This document shows positions 1-6,335 of a stretch of 21,122 bases of DNA, in pieces (the stretch's first letter is position 1; the number at the start of each line of letters is the position of its first letter). Location of the stretch: contig DUAL01000176.1 of assembly GCA_012960835.1 (NCBI GenBank), forward strand, positions 1-21,122. Direction: 5' to 3'. The notes under the pieces were generated by a model. That model saw only the letters and a program-made list of their open reading frames with translations. It was not told the origin of the DNA and did not search any database. The position numbers and the translations under genes are program-made. This stretch comes from Flavobacteriales bacterium (GTDB lineage Bacteria; Bacteroidota; Bacteroidia; Flavobacteriales; BACL11).

Positions 1-563
1 GATAAAGTATTTTCAGTAGGAGGGAAGAAATTAGAAACATAAGGGGTAAGGTCATAACCGCTTTTGGAAAGCTTATTTTTATTTATGGTTTTTGTATATT
101 TTTCAATTAGGGTAATATCAGAAAATGCTAATTTATTTTCTTCAAATTCCATTGTTATTTGCTCTTTATGTTCTAAAACCTCACTGGAAGAATGTATATC
201 TTTTACTTTTATACTAAGTGAATATTGTCCGTTTGGAATAGCAATTCTGTGCTGATCGATAAAAAGGAGATTATTAAAAATACTATCCTTAAAATAAGGA
301 CTTTTCAGGGAGTAATGGTCATTATAAATCAAATTACCATCTTCTAATATTTCAATATAAATATCTAGCTCTCCATAATATTTATTGTTTTCATCTTCTA
401 TCAAATGCACAGAATTGACATCAAAAGAAAGGTAGGTTTCAATATAGCTTTTGTTCTCAGGGCTATTGAAGTTGGCAGTATACAAAAATGCTTTGAGTGT
501 TTGTGCTTCTGAAATAGCAGAAATACCATAAAGAATAAAAAATATAATTACTTTAAATTTCAT
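1..563 (-). CDS. Partial secreted GWxTD-domain-like protein (N-terminal part)
   Basis: An open frame runs leftward from ATG at 563 to the window edge with no stop, about 187 codons, so the C-terminal part is missing. The first 20 or so residues form a Sec signal peptide (MKFKV, a hydrophobic run, then SEAQ). The mature part begins LKAFLYTANFNSP and continues with YIETYLSFDVNSV, IDQHRIAIPNGQYSLSIKVKD and a region rich in beta-type sequence. This pattern (LKAY.., YVETYL.., the QQRF/LPPGxYxLxIxIxD stretch) matches, from memory, the N-terminal region of Bacteroidota GWxTD-domain proteins. These are large exported proteins of unknown biochemical role. The GWxTD motif itself would lie outside the window, so the family call is by resemblance only. 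The gene is alone on its strand, and 100 bp separate its start from the tRNA-Ser gene. Confidence 0.6.
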   Translation of the reverse strand, partial: MKFKVIIFFILYGISAISEAQTLKAFLYTANFNSPENKSYIETYLSFDVNSVHLIEDENNKYYGELDIYIEILEDGNLIYNDHYSLKSPYFKDSIFNNLLFIDQHRIAIPNGQYSLSIKVKDIHSSSEVLEHKEQITMEFEENKLAFSDITLIEKYTKTINKNKLSKSGYDLTPYVSNFFPPTENTL

Positions 564-645
564 CTTGCTAAACTAACAAAATTAGACGAATTATATTGCA
601 GATAAAATTAAAGGAAAAATAGATTTTCAGATTGCGAAATATTTC

Positions 646-653
646 TATTTTTG
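646..653 (+). promoter_or_regulatory. Bacteroidota -7 promoter element of tRNA-Ser
   Basis: TATTTTTG matches the TAnnTTTG element recognised by the Bacteroidota primary sigma factor. It ends 11 bp before the tRNA 5' end, a sensible distance for a start site. A T-rich TTTTC lies about 20 bp further upstream, but no clean TTTG -33 box is present. Confidence 0.5.
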
Positions 654-664
654 CTGCCACTTTT

Positions 665-749
665 GGAGAGATGGCAGAGTGGTCGAATGCACTGGTCTTG
701 AAAACCAGCGTACAGCAATGTACCGGGGGTTCGAATCCCTCTCTCTCCG
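665..749 (+). tRNA. tRNA-Ser (anticodon TGA)
   Basis: A full cloverleaf can be folded. The acceptor stem is GGAGAGA (665-671) with TCTCTCC (742-748) and discriminator G749. The anticodon stem is CTGGT/ACCAG (692-696, 704-708) around loop CTTGAAA, giving anticodon TGA at 699-701. There is a long variable arm (GTAC...GTAC) as expected of class II tRNAs. The T arm has loop TTCGAAT and stem GGGGG/CCCTC with one G-T pair. It reads UCA codons. The CCA end is not encoded. Confidence 0.97.
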
Positions 750-754
750 CAAAT

Positions 755-785
755 AAAAGCCCAATTTTTATTGGGCTTTTGTTTG
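755..785 (+). terminator. Rho-independent terminator after tRNA-Ser
   Basis: A perfect 11-bp stem (755-765 with 770-780, core AGCCCAAT/ATTGGGCT) closes a TTTT loop. The 3' arm ends in TTTT followed by GTTTG. It starts 6 bp after the tRNA end, so the tRNA appears to be a single-gene transcript. Confidence 0.85.
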
Positions 786-933
786 TAAATCCTCTAAAAC
801 GGAATCTTGAGCTTGGAAGAGGCAAATAATCTTCTTCTTAAACTTAAATCTATACAGAGATAAATATCCTTGCTTCTTAAAAGTCAAAAAGAACAACTCA
901 ATCATAAAAGGTATCCTATTTTTCTTTCTCTTG

Positions 934-1007
934 TGATCGCGACAGGATTCGAACCTGTGACCGTCTGCTTAGAAGGCAGATGCTCTATCCAGCTGAGCTA
1001 CGCGACC
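934..1007 (-). tRNA. tRNA-Arg (anticodon TCT)
   Basis: Read on the minus strand, the acceptor stem GGTCGCG pairs with CGCGATC (one G-T pair) and the discriminator is A at 934. The D arm contains AGCTCAGCTGGATAGAGC. The anticodon stem TCTGC/GCAGA flanks loop CTTCTAA, giving TCT. The T arm is ACAGG-TTCGAAT-CCTGT. It reads AGA codons, which should be common in an AT-rich genome. CCA is not encoded. No clear terminator follows it in 830-933. Confidence 0.97.
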
Positions 1008-1021
1008 AATAAATTGGGCTG

Positions 1022-1029
1022 CAAATTTA
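1022..1029 (-). promoter_or_regulatory. Bacteroidota -7 promoter element of tRNA-Arg
   Basis: On the minus strand TAAATTTG matches TAnnTTTG exactly and ends 14 bp before the tRNA 5' end. The same element at a similar distance precedes the other tRNA gene in the window. No clear -33 TTTG is seen. Confidence 0.5.
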
Positions 1030-1072
1030 GTATTTTTTAATTCAGATAAAATACATTTAATAAGTAAAAAAA

Positions 1073-1552
1073 CTATTTGTTGAGGCATGCCATTTTTATG
1101 GCAGTAATAGCAGCTTCCACTCCTTTATTTCCATGTTTCCCTCCCGATCTGTTTTTGGCTTGCTGCAAGGTATTATCAGTAAGCACGCCAAAGATAACAG
1201 GAATGTTTAATGAAATATTTAAGTCCTTAACGCCTAATGAAACGGCATTACATACAAAATCAAAATGCTTTGTTTTCCCTTGGATAATACTTCCTAAACA
1301 TATAATGGCATCCACTTTCTTTTTTGCCATTATTTTTGCGCCATACACAAGCTCAAAACTCCCAGGAACATCCATTGAAATAATATCAGAACTTAACACT
1401 CCACATTCTATTAGTGTTTCCTTAGCCCCTTTTAGTAAGTTAGAAGTGATTTCTTTATTCCACTCAGAAACCACTATACCAACACGCATTCCTTTTGCAA
1501 AGGGAATATCCACCTTATTGAAAAGGGAAAGATTTTTATTTTGAGTTGCCAT
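1073..1552 (-). CDS. ribH: 6,7-dimethyl-8-ribityllumazine synthase
   Basis: This is the penultimate enzyme of riboflavin synthesis. It condenses 5-amino-6-ribitylaminouracil with 3,4-dihydroxy-2-butanone 4-phosphate to give lumazine, and family members assemble as cytosolic pentamers or icosahedra. The 159 residues match the family's usual length of about 155. Visible motifs are W31 at the aromatic substrate-stacking position, VPGSFEL (62-68), GSIIQGKTKHFDFV (87-100) with the presumed catalytic His96, PVIFGVLT (118-125), and R135-GGKHGNKG with the phosphate-binding Arg. The start lies 8 bp downstream of the TPR gene stop, so the two are probably co-transcribed from the promoter at 2262-2269. 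No other riboflavin gene is nearby, so the pathway is dispersed. No terminator is visible before tRNA-Arg on the same strand. Confidence 0.96.
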   Translation of the reverse strand: MATQNKNLSLFNKVDIPFAKGMRVGIVVSEWNKEITSNLLKGAKETLIECGVLSSDIISMDVPGSFELVYGAKIMAKKKVDAIICLGSIIQGKTKHFDFVCNAVSLGVKDLNISLNIPVIFGVLTDNTLQQAKNRSGGKHGNKGVEAAITAIKMACLNK

Positions 1553-1560
1553 TTTGGCTT

Positions 1561-2241
1561 TTAACGATTGCTAGCTCTTGCTATATATTTGTCAATATCC
1601 TGTGCAATTTGCGATTTACTATAATCTTCTTTTATCTGATTATACATCTCCAATGCATCTTCATACTCTTCATCCATTTCTAAAACAATAGCTTGTTTCA
1701 TCAAATATCTCGGAGTAGTAAAATCATTACTGGCATTATCAGCTGCTTTCTCGTAGTATTTTAAAGCGCTACTGTTATCTTCTAATTCTAAATAAGCATC
1801 TCCAATACATCCTAATGCCAGAGTTGATAAAATAATATCATCTGAGGAAAAATCGCTTAAATATTCAATGGCGTCCTCAAACTGTGCTGTATGCAAATAA
1901 CATAATCCAGCATAATAATTTGCTAAATTGCCCGCATTAGTCAAGCCGTATTCATCCGCAATATCCAAGAATCCTAAGTACTGTCCATCACCATTTAGTG
2001 CTAAGTTAAAAGAATCTTTTTCAAAATATATTTCTGCCATATACATATCAGCATGCGCTTCTTGTTCTAGTGGTTCTAAATAAAAATTAGTAAAGCCAAA
2101 GTATATTGCAACAATTGCAACAATTGCTCCAACTATTACAGTCAAGCTTTTCTGATTATCCTCAATGTATTGTTCTGTCTTAGTTAATGTTTCTTCAATC
2201 TGTGCAAATTGCTTATCTGTTTTATCTGTTTGTTTCGCCAT
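1561..2241 (-). CDS. Membrane-anchored TPR protein
   Basis: The protein has 226 residues. A polar N-terminus (about 1-31) is followed by one transmembrane helix (about 32-50, LTVIVGAIVAIVAIYFGF), then a helical region with at least three TPR-like units at about 105-131, 142-170 and 177-207 (for example ALGCIGDAYLELEDNSSALKYY). The architecture of a single N-terminal helix plus exported TPR repeats resembles YfgM-type proteins, which in E. coli bind the SecYEG translocon, but sequence alone does not establish that role here. It is the first gene of a two-gene unit with ribH, an arrangement I recall from other Flavobacteriia. No signal peptidase site is evident, so it is probably anchored in the inner membrane with TPRs in the periplasm. 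Confidence 0.8.
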   Translation of the reverse strand: MAKQTDKTDKQFAQIEETLTKTEQYIEDNQKSLTVIVGAIVAIVAIYFGFTNFYLEPLEQEAHADMYMAEIYFEKDSFNLALNGDGQYLGFLDIADEYGLTNAGNLANYYAGLCYLHTAQFEDAIEYLSDFSSDDIILSTLALGCIGDAYLELEDNSSALKYYEKAADNASNDFTTPRYLMKQAIVLEMDEEYEDALEMYNQIKEDYSKSQIAQDIDKYIARASNR

Positions 2242-2248
2242 ATTCTTC

Positions 2249-2269
2249 TATTTTTGAAGCGCAAAAATA
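2249..2269. promoter_or_regulatory. Palindrome of two facing TAnnTTTG elements
   Basis: TATTTTTG (2249-2256, plus) and its exact reverse complement CAAAAATA (2262-2269) are separated by AAGCG. The minus-strand copy lies 20 bp upstream of the TPR gene start and fits its -7 promoter element. The plus copy could serve recF about 90 bp downstream, or the whole palindrome could be an operator. Which arms are active cannot be decided by reading. Confidence 0.45.
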
Positions 2270-2345
2270 AGTTTTTTTTAAATTATTTCGCATTAAAGTA
2301 AAGAGAATAATAAAAGATAGTTATTTTTATAAAAAATAAGAACTA

Positions 2346-3446
2346 TTGTATCTGAAAAAATTATCATTATCCAATTTTAAAAACCATAGTGAAAGTAATT
2401 TTCAGTTTGGAGAAAAGGTAAATTGTTTTGTAGGTGATAATGGTTCCGGGAAAACAAATATTCTGGATGCCATACATTATTTATCCCTGAGCAAAAGTTA
2501 TTTTAATAAGATGGATGCGCAAAACATAAAATTTGCTGAAGATTTTTTTATCCTTAAAGGAGTCTTTATTAAAGCAAATGAGCAATCAGAAATTCAGTGT
2601 AATTTGCAAAAAGGAGAACAAAAGATACTCAAATGCAATGGTAAAAAATACAAACGATTCTCTGATCATATAGGTGGATTTCCAATAGTAGTTATTTCGC
2701 CAACTGACAGCAATATTATCCTTGATGGATCTGAAATAAGAAGAAGATACATTGACAGTAGCATTGCTCAATACAATCGCAAATACTTAAAAAATCTTAT
2801 TGATTACAACAAGACCCTCAAACAAAGAAACGCCTTACTTAAAAGTTTTGCTGAAAAACAATATTTTGACAGTTTAACATTAGAAACTTTTGATAATCAG
2901 CTAATAGCATTTGGAACAACTATCTTTAAAGAAAGGACTCATTTTTTAGAACTATTGATAAGTGTTTTTAAGAAATATTATGCGCTAATTGCTAACCAGA
3001 GGGAAGTGGTTGATATAAAATATTCTTCTCAGTTAAACGAAAATGATTTTGCGCAGGCACTAAAAAGCTCATTAAGTAAAGATAGAATGAGTCAATACAC
3101 CAATGTAGGGGTTCATAAGGATGATATTATTTTTGAAATGGATAATCATCCTATTAAAAAGATTGGCTCACAAGGACAGCAAAAGTCTTTTTTAATCTCC
3201 CTAAAATTAGCGCAATTTGATTTTATGGAAAAGCAGCTAGGATTTAAGCCTATATTATTATTAGATGATATATTCGATAAATTAGATGAAAAAAGAGTGG
3301 AGAAAATTATTTCTTTTGCTCGTGAAGGGTTTTTTGGACAAGTATTTATTACGGATACGCACAGGGATCGAACAGAAAAAATATTAAATACTTCAAAAAT
3401 TAAATATGAAATGTTTAAAATTGAAAATGGAGGAGTTGTAAAATGA
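2346..3446 (+). CDS. recF: DNA replication and repair protein RecF
   Basis: This is an SMC-like ABC ATPase that acts with RecO and RecR to load RecA on gapped DNA. It has 366 residues, a normal length. Walker A is GDNGSGKT (30-37), the ABC signature region is SQGQQK (275-280), and Walker B with the D-loop is ILLLDDIFDKLD (303-314). The start is TTG at 2346: an in-frame stop lies at 2337-2339 with no ATG between, and the resulting N-terminus MYLKKLSLSNFKN matches the family's first beta strand. The stop overlaps the next start in ATGA (3443-3446), so the DUF721 gene is translationally coupled. In many bacteria recF sits beside dnaA and dnaN; here dnaA is about 4 kb away and dnaN is absent. Confidence 0.96.
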   Translation: MYLKKLSLSNFKNHSESNFQFGEKVNCFVGDNGSGKTNILDAIHYLSLSKSYFNKMDAQNIKFAEDFFILKGVFIKANEQSEIQCNLQKGEQKILKCNGKKYKRFSDHIGGFPIVVISPTDSNIILDGSEIRRRYIDSSIAQYNRKYLKNLIDYNKTLKQRNALLKSFAEKQYFDSLTLETFDNQLIAFGTTIFKERTHFLELLISVFKKYYALIANQREVVDIKYSSQLNENDFAQALKSSLSKDRMSQYTNVGVHKDDIIFEMDNHPIKKIGSQGQQKSFLISLKLAQFDFMEKQLGFKPILLLDDIFDKLDEKRVEKIISFAREGFFGQVFITDTHRDRTEKILNTSKIKYEMFKIENGGVVK

Positions 3447-3733
3447 GAAAATCGAACCAACAATCTATCAGGGCTGTAATCAAAAGGTTACTAAAAAATC
3501 AGAAACTAGAAGGAAGATTACAAGAGCTAGATGTACTTAATAACTGTGAAGAAGTTTTAGGAAAAAACCTAATGAAATATATTAGCAACTTGTCTTTTAG
3601 AGAGGGGATCTTAGTTATAAAAATGAAGTCTGCTGTTGTTCGTAACGAATTATCTTATCAGAAAAATGAAATACTAAAGAAGATAAATCAAAAAACAGCT
3701 AAAGAGATTGTGAAAGAAATAATATTAAAATAA
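3443..3733 (+). CDS. DUF721 protein, candidate DciA-type helicase-loading factor
   Basis: This is a small basic protein of 96 residues with the DUF721 pattern: an N-terminal helical part (SIRAVIKRLLKNQKLEGRLQELDVLNNCEEVLGKNLMKY) and a short beta segment (LSFREGILVIKMKSAVVRNELSYQKNEILKKIN). DUF721 includes DciA, the helicase-associated factor found where DnaC and DnaI are absent, and Bacteroidota are among those lineages. It overlaps recF by 4 bp (ATGA), a pairing common in Bacteroidota, which supports a role in chromosome replication. A direct interaction with DnaB is inferred from the family, not seen here. Confidence 0.8.
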   Translation: MRKSNQQSIRAVIKRLLKNQKLEGRLQELDVLNNCEEVLGKNLMKYISNLSFREGILVIKMKSAVVRNELSYQKNEILKKINQKTAKEIVKEIILK

Positions 3734-3757
3734 CCACATTTTTGGTGGCTATTTCTA
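3734..3757 (+). terminator. Weak hairpin between the recF operon and ndk
   Basis: CCAC (3734-3737) and GTGG (3745-3748) form a 4-bp stem with a 7-nt loop immediately after the stop codon, followed by CTATTTCT. It is the only structure in the 25-bp convergent gap, but it is short and lacks a clean T-run, so it is a marginal call. Confidence 0.25.
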
Positions 3758-3758
3758 A

Positions 3759-4175
3759 CTAAAACTGTTCCTCTATATTAAAATGGAAATCAGATTCAAG
3801 TTGTGCATTTTCATCAGAATCAGAACCGTGCACCGCATTTTTGGATTTACTTTCAGCAAAAAGTTTTCGAATTGTTCCATCCTCAGCATCAGCAGGATCT
3901 GTTGCTCCTATTAAAGCTCTAAAATCGGCAACCGCATTCTCTTTTTCTAAAATTACCGCTACAATTGGTCCTGAACTCATATAATCGACCAATTCGCCAT
4001 AAAAAGGTCTTTCTTTATGAACTTCATAAAACAAGCCCGCTCTTGCAGTGGTTAGTTGTACTTTTTTCAATGCTACAATTCTAAATCCATTTTCTTCAAT
4101 CATTTTAAGAATTGATCCTGTATTGCCTTGCTGAACTGCTTCTGGCTTTACCATTGTAAATGTTCTGTTTTCCAT
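3759..4175 (-). CDS. ndk: Nucleoside diphosphate kinase
   Basis: The enzyme transfers phosphate between nucleoside di- and triphosphates through a phosphohistidine in the cytosol. The 138 residues fit the family. Seen are TMVKPEAV with K10, HKERPFYGELVDYMSSGP (53-70), and the active-site signature NAVHGSDS (113-120) with His116 as the phosphorylated residue. The start is an ATG with a -7 element TAGTTTTG (minus strand, 4207-4214) 31 bp upstream. It is transcribed toward the recF operon and divergently from the nrnA-like gene, a gene order I recall from other Flavobacteriia. Confidence 0.98.
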   Translation of the reverse strand: MENRTFTMVKPEAVQQGNTGSILKMIEENGFRIVALKKVQLTTARAGLFYEVHKERPFYGELVDYMSSGPIVAVILEKENAVADFRALIGATDPADAEDGTIRKLFAESKSKNAVHGSDSDENAQLESDFHFNIEEQF

Positions 4176-4206
4176 CTCTATATTTGTTAAATTTATTAAA
4201 CGGGTG

Positions 4207-4214
4207 CAAAACTA
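4207..4214 (-). promoter_or_regulatory. -7 promoter element of ndk
   Basis: Minus-strand TAGTTTTG matches TAnnTTTG and lies 31 bp upstream of the ndk ATG. It points away from the element at 4249-4256, giving a properly divergent pair in this 88-bp gap. Confidence 0.45.
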
Positions 4215-4248
4215 TGAAAATATACTATCGTAGGATGTTTTTTATTTT

Positions 4249-4256
4249 TATTTTTG
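4249..4256 (+). promoter_or_regulatory. -7 promoter element of nrnA, very short leader
   Basis: TATTTTTG matches TAnnTTTG and ends only 7 bp before the ATG at 4264. If used, transcription would begin at or next to the start codon, so the mRNA would be leaderless or nearly so. No ribosome binding site is present between the two. Confidence 0.45.
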
Positions 4257-4263
4257 CGCCCTT

Positions 4264-5286
4264 ATGCAAGAAAAAATCAAATTATTAAAAGCTTTAATTT
4301 CTGAAAAGAAAAATATTGTAATTATAGTGCATAGAGGACCAGATGGAGATGCTATGGGTTCAGCACTTGGGCTTTATAATGTTTTGGTTCAGTTAGGGCA
4401 TATTGTAACTGTTATTACTCCTAATGATTATGCCTCTTTTTTGTATTGGTTGCCTGGAAACGAGAAGGTAATTGTTTTTACAGAAGAAAAGGAAAAGGCC
4501 AAGCAGATAACAACAGATACCGATTTAATTTTCTTATTAGATTTTGGTCAGATTGGGAGGCTAGATGATTATGGAGATATAGTGCAAAACTCTACTGCTA
4601 AAAAGGTGATGATTGACCATCATCAAGAACCAGATGAGCATATTTCTGATATTCTTTTTTCAGATGTTACCGCTTGTTCTACTGCTCAAATTGTTTTTGA
4701 AATTATTAAAGAACTTGGATACAAGAATTTAATTAATAAAGATGTTGCGGAATGTCTTTACACAGGAATTATGACCGATACTGGTTCTTTTAAATATTCC
4801 TCTACTACTGAAAGAACGCATCATATTATTGCTGAGTTAATAGGGAAAGGAGCAGAAAATTCAAAAATTCACGATTTAGTTTATGATAATTTCTCTGAAA
4901 ATAGGGTAAAACTTTTGGGCTATTGCCTTAATCAGAAATTACAAATATTTAAAGAAAATAAAGCGGCAATAATATCGTTAAATGCTGAGGAATTAAAACA
5001 ATTTAAATTCAAAAAAGGAGATACAGAAGGCATTGTAAATTATGCGCTTAGTATTGAAGATATTATATTTGCTGTTTTTATTGCGGAAAAGGAAGGGCTT
5101 GTAAAGCTTTCTTTGCGCTCAAAAGGAAACTTTAAAGTAAATGAGATAGCAAAAAAATATTTTAGTGGAGGAGGGCATAAAAATGCTGCTGGAGGAATAT
5201 CGGATATATCTGTTAATGATACTATTGAGAAACTGAAAGAAATTTTTAATGAATATAAAACACAATTACTAAACACAAAACTATAA
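4264..5286 (+). CDS. nrnA: DHH/DHHA1 phosphoesterase, NrnA-type nanoRNase/pAp phosphatase
   Basis: The protein has 340 residues, typical for NrnA. N-terminal DHH domain: HRGPDGDAMGSALGL (23-37) with metal-binding Asp residues, LLDFGQIGRL (91-100), the DHH triad DHH at 118-120, and TGIMTDTGSFKYSSTT (167-182). C-terminal DHHA1 domain: the glycine-rich substrate motif GGGHKNAAGG (302-311). NrnA enzymes degrade 2-5 nt RNAs and dephosphorylate 3'-phosphoadenosine 5'-phosphate in the cytosol, using Mn2+. The exact substrate range cannot be read from sequence, and related c-di-NMP-linked DHH enzymes share these motifs. The stop is 5 bp before the next gene, so the two form an operon ending at the terminator at 6308-6335. 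Confidence 0.9.
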   Translation: MQEKIKLLKALISEKKNIVIIVHRGPDGDAMGSALGLYNVLVQLGHIVTVITPNDYASFLYWLPGNEKVIVFTEEKEKAKQITTDTDLIFLLDFGQIGRLDDYGDIVQNSTAKKVMIDHHQEPDEHISDILFSDVTACSTAQIVFEIIKELGYKNLINKDVAECLYTGIMTDTGSFKYSSTTERTHHIIAELIGKGAENSKIHDLVYDNFSENRVKLLGYCLNQKLQIFKENKAAIISLNAEELKQFKFKKGDTEGIVNYALSIEDIIFAVFIAEKEGLVKLSLRSKGNFKVNEIAKKYFSGGGHKNAAGGISDISVNDTIEKLKEIFNEYKTQLLNTKL

Positions 5287-5291
5287 ATAAA

Positions 5292-6284
5292 ATGAAGAAA
5301 CTATTAATTCTTGCACTTTTTGCAGGACTAACACAAACAATTAAATCACAAACACAAAACGGTATGTACGCAAAAATCAAAACAAACAAAGGAGAAATTC
5401 TAATACAATTAGAATTCGAAAAAACACCACTAACAGTAGCTAACTTTGTTGGCTTATCTGAAGGGAAAATTGAAAACATTGTAAAAGAAAAAGGCACCCC
5501 TTTCTATGATGGCTTAAAATTTCACAGGGTAATTACCGATTTTATGATTCAAGGTGGCTGCCCTGATGGTAATGGGATGGGAGATCCTGGTTATAAATTT
5601 CCAGACGAGTTTCATGCAGACTTAAAGCATGATAAAGGCGGTATTTTGTCAATGGCAAATTCTGGTCCTGCAACTAATGGAAGTCAGTTTTTTATTACAC
5701 ACAAAGAGACTCCTTGGCTAGATGGGAAACACACTGTTTTTGGTCATGTTGTGGAAGGAATGGATGTGGTTAATGCAATAGCACAAGATGATGTTTTGCA
5801 GTCTGTTATAATCATTAAAAAAGGAAGTGCTGCCAAAAACTTTGATGCTGCCAAAACTTTTAATGCTGTATTGGAAAAAATTAAAAAAGAAGAAGCAGAA
5901 AAAACAGAGAGATTGGCCAAAGAAATGAGAAAATTAACGGAAGGCGCTACAATAACCGAAAGTGGCTTGGCATATTTTATGATTACAAAAGGAGATGGAG
6001 TACAAGCTAAAACTGGACAAACTGTTTCTGTGCATTATAAAGGAACGCTTGTTGACGGGACAAAGTTTGATTCTTCTTACGATAGAAACGAGCCAATTGA
6101 ATTTCCATTAGGACAAGGAAAAGTTATTACTGGCTGGGATGAAGGTATTGCACTTCTGAATGTTGGCGGAAAAGCAAAATTTATTATTCCTCCTCATTTA
6201 GCTTATGGTGAAAGAGGGGCAGGTGGAGTAATTCCTCCAAATGCGACACTTATTTTTGAAGTAGAATTAGTAGGTATTAAATAA
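5292..6284 (+). CDS. Exported dual peptidyl-prolyl isomerase: cyclophilin-FKBP fusion
   Basis: The protein has 330 residues with three parts. A Sec signal peptide covers 1-20 (MKKLLILALFAGLTQTIKSQ) without a lipobox Cys. A cyclophilin domain spans about 25-178, with FHRVITDFMIQGG (77-89, catalytic Arg79), MANSGPATNGSQFFIT (121-136) and WLDGKHTVFG (142-151). A charged, probably coiled-coil linker (about 180-220) leads to an FKBP domain (222-330) with VHYKGTLVDGTKFDSSY (247-263), GWDEG (281-285), LAYGERG (303-309) and IPPNATLIFEVEL (314-326). Both isomerase centres look intact. Dual-family immunophilins of this order have been described in a Flavobacterium. The likely role is periplasmic protein folding. 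In Flavobacterium the comparable position next to the DHH gene is often taken by the FKBP lipoprotein GldI; the missing lipobox argues against that label here. Confidence 0.9.
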   Translation: MKKLLILALFAGLTQTIKSQTQNGMYAKIKTNKGEILIQLEFEKTPLTVANFVGLSEGKIENIVKEKGTPFYDGLKFHRVITDFMIQGGCPDGNGMGDPGYKFPDEFHADLKHDKGGILSMANSGPATNGSQFFITHKETPWLDGKHTVFGHVVEGMDVVNAIAQDDVLQSVIIIKKGSAAKNFDAAKTFNAVLEKIKKEEAEKTERLAKEMRKLTEGATITESGLAYFMITKGDGVQAKTGQTVSVHYKGTLVDGTKFDSSYDRNEPIEFPLGQGKVITGWDEGIALLNVGGKAKFIIPPHLAYGERGAGGVIPPNATLIFEVELVGIK

Positions 6285-6307
6285 ATTTAACGATCTAATA
6301 TATAATG

Positions 6308-6335
6308 AAAGCCACTTGAAAGAGTGGCTTTTTTA
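6308..6335 (+). terminator. Terminator between convergent operons
   Basis: A 9-bp stem AAAGCCACT/AGTGGCTTT (6308-6316 with 6323-6331) with loop TGAAAG is followed by a T-rich tail (TTTT A TTTT). It lies 23 bp after the PPIase stop. On the minus strand the 5' arm gives only a short T-run, so it may also weakly terminate the dnaA operon, whose last stop codon abuts the hairpin. Confidence 0.8.

Noticed and set aside
568..829. Open frames on both strands over the tRNA-Ser gene
   Set aside because: They read through a tRNA and its terminator, and the translations are low in sense, so they are chance frames.
1077..1544. Open frame of 155 codons on the plus strand opposite ribH
   Set aside because: It lies fully antisense to a clear ribH with all catalytic residues; the translation has no recognisable domain and is explained as a shadow frame.
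5292..6284. GldI gliding lipoprotein
   Set aside because: Position and FKBP domain fit, but there is no lipobox cysteine and a whole cyclophilin domain is added, so the name is not justified.
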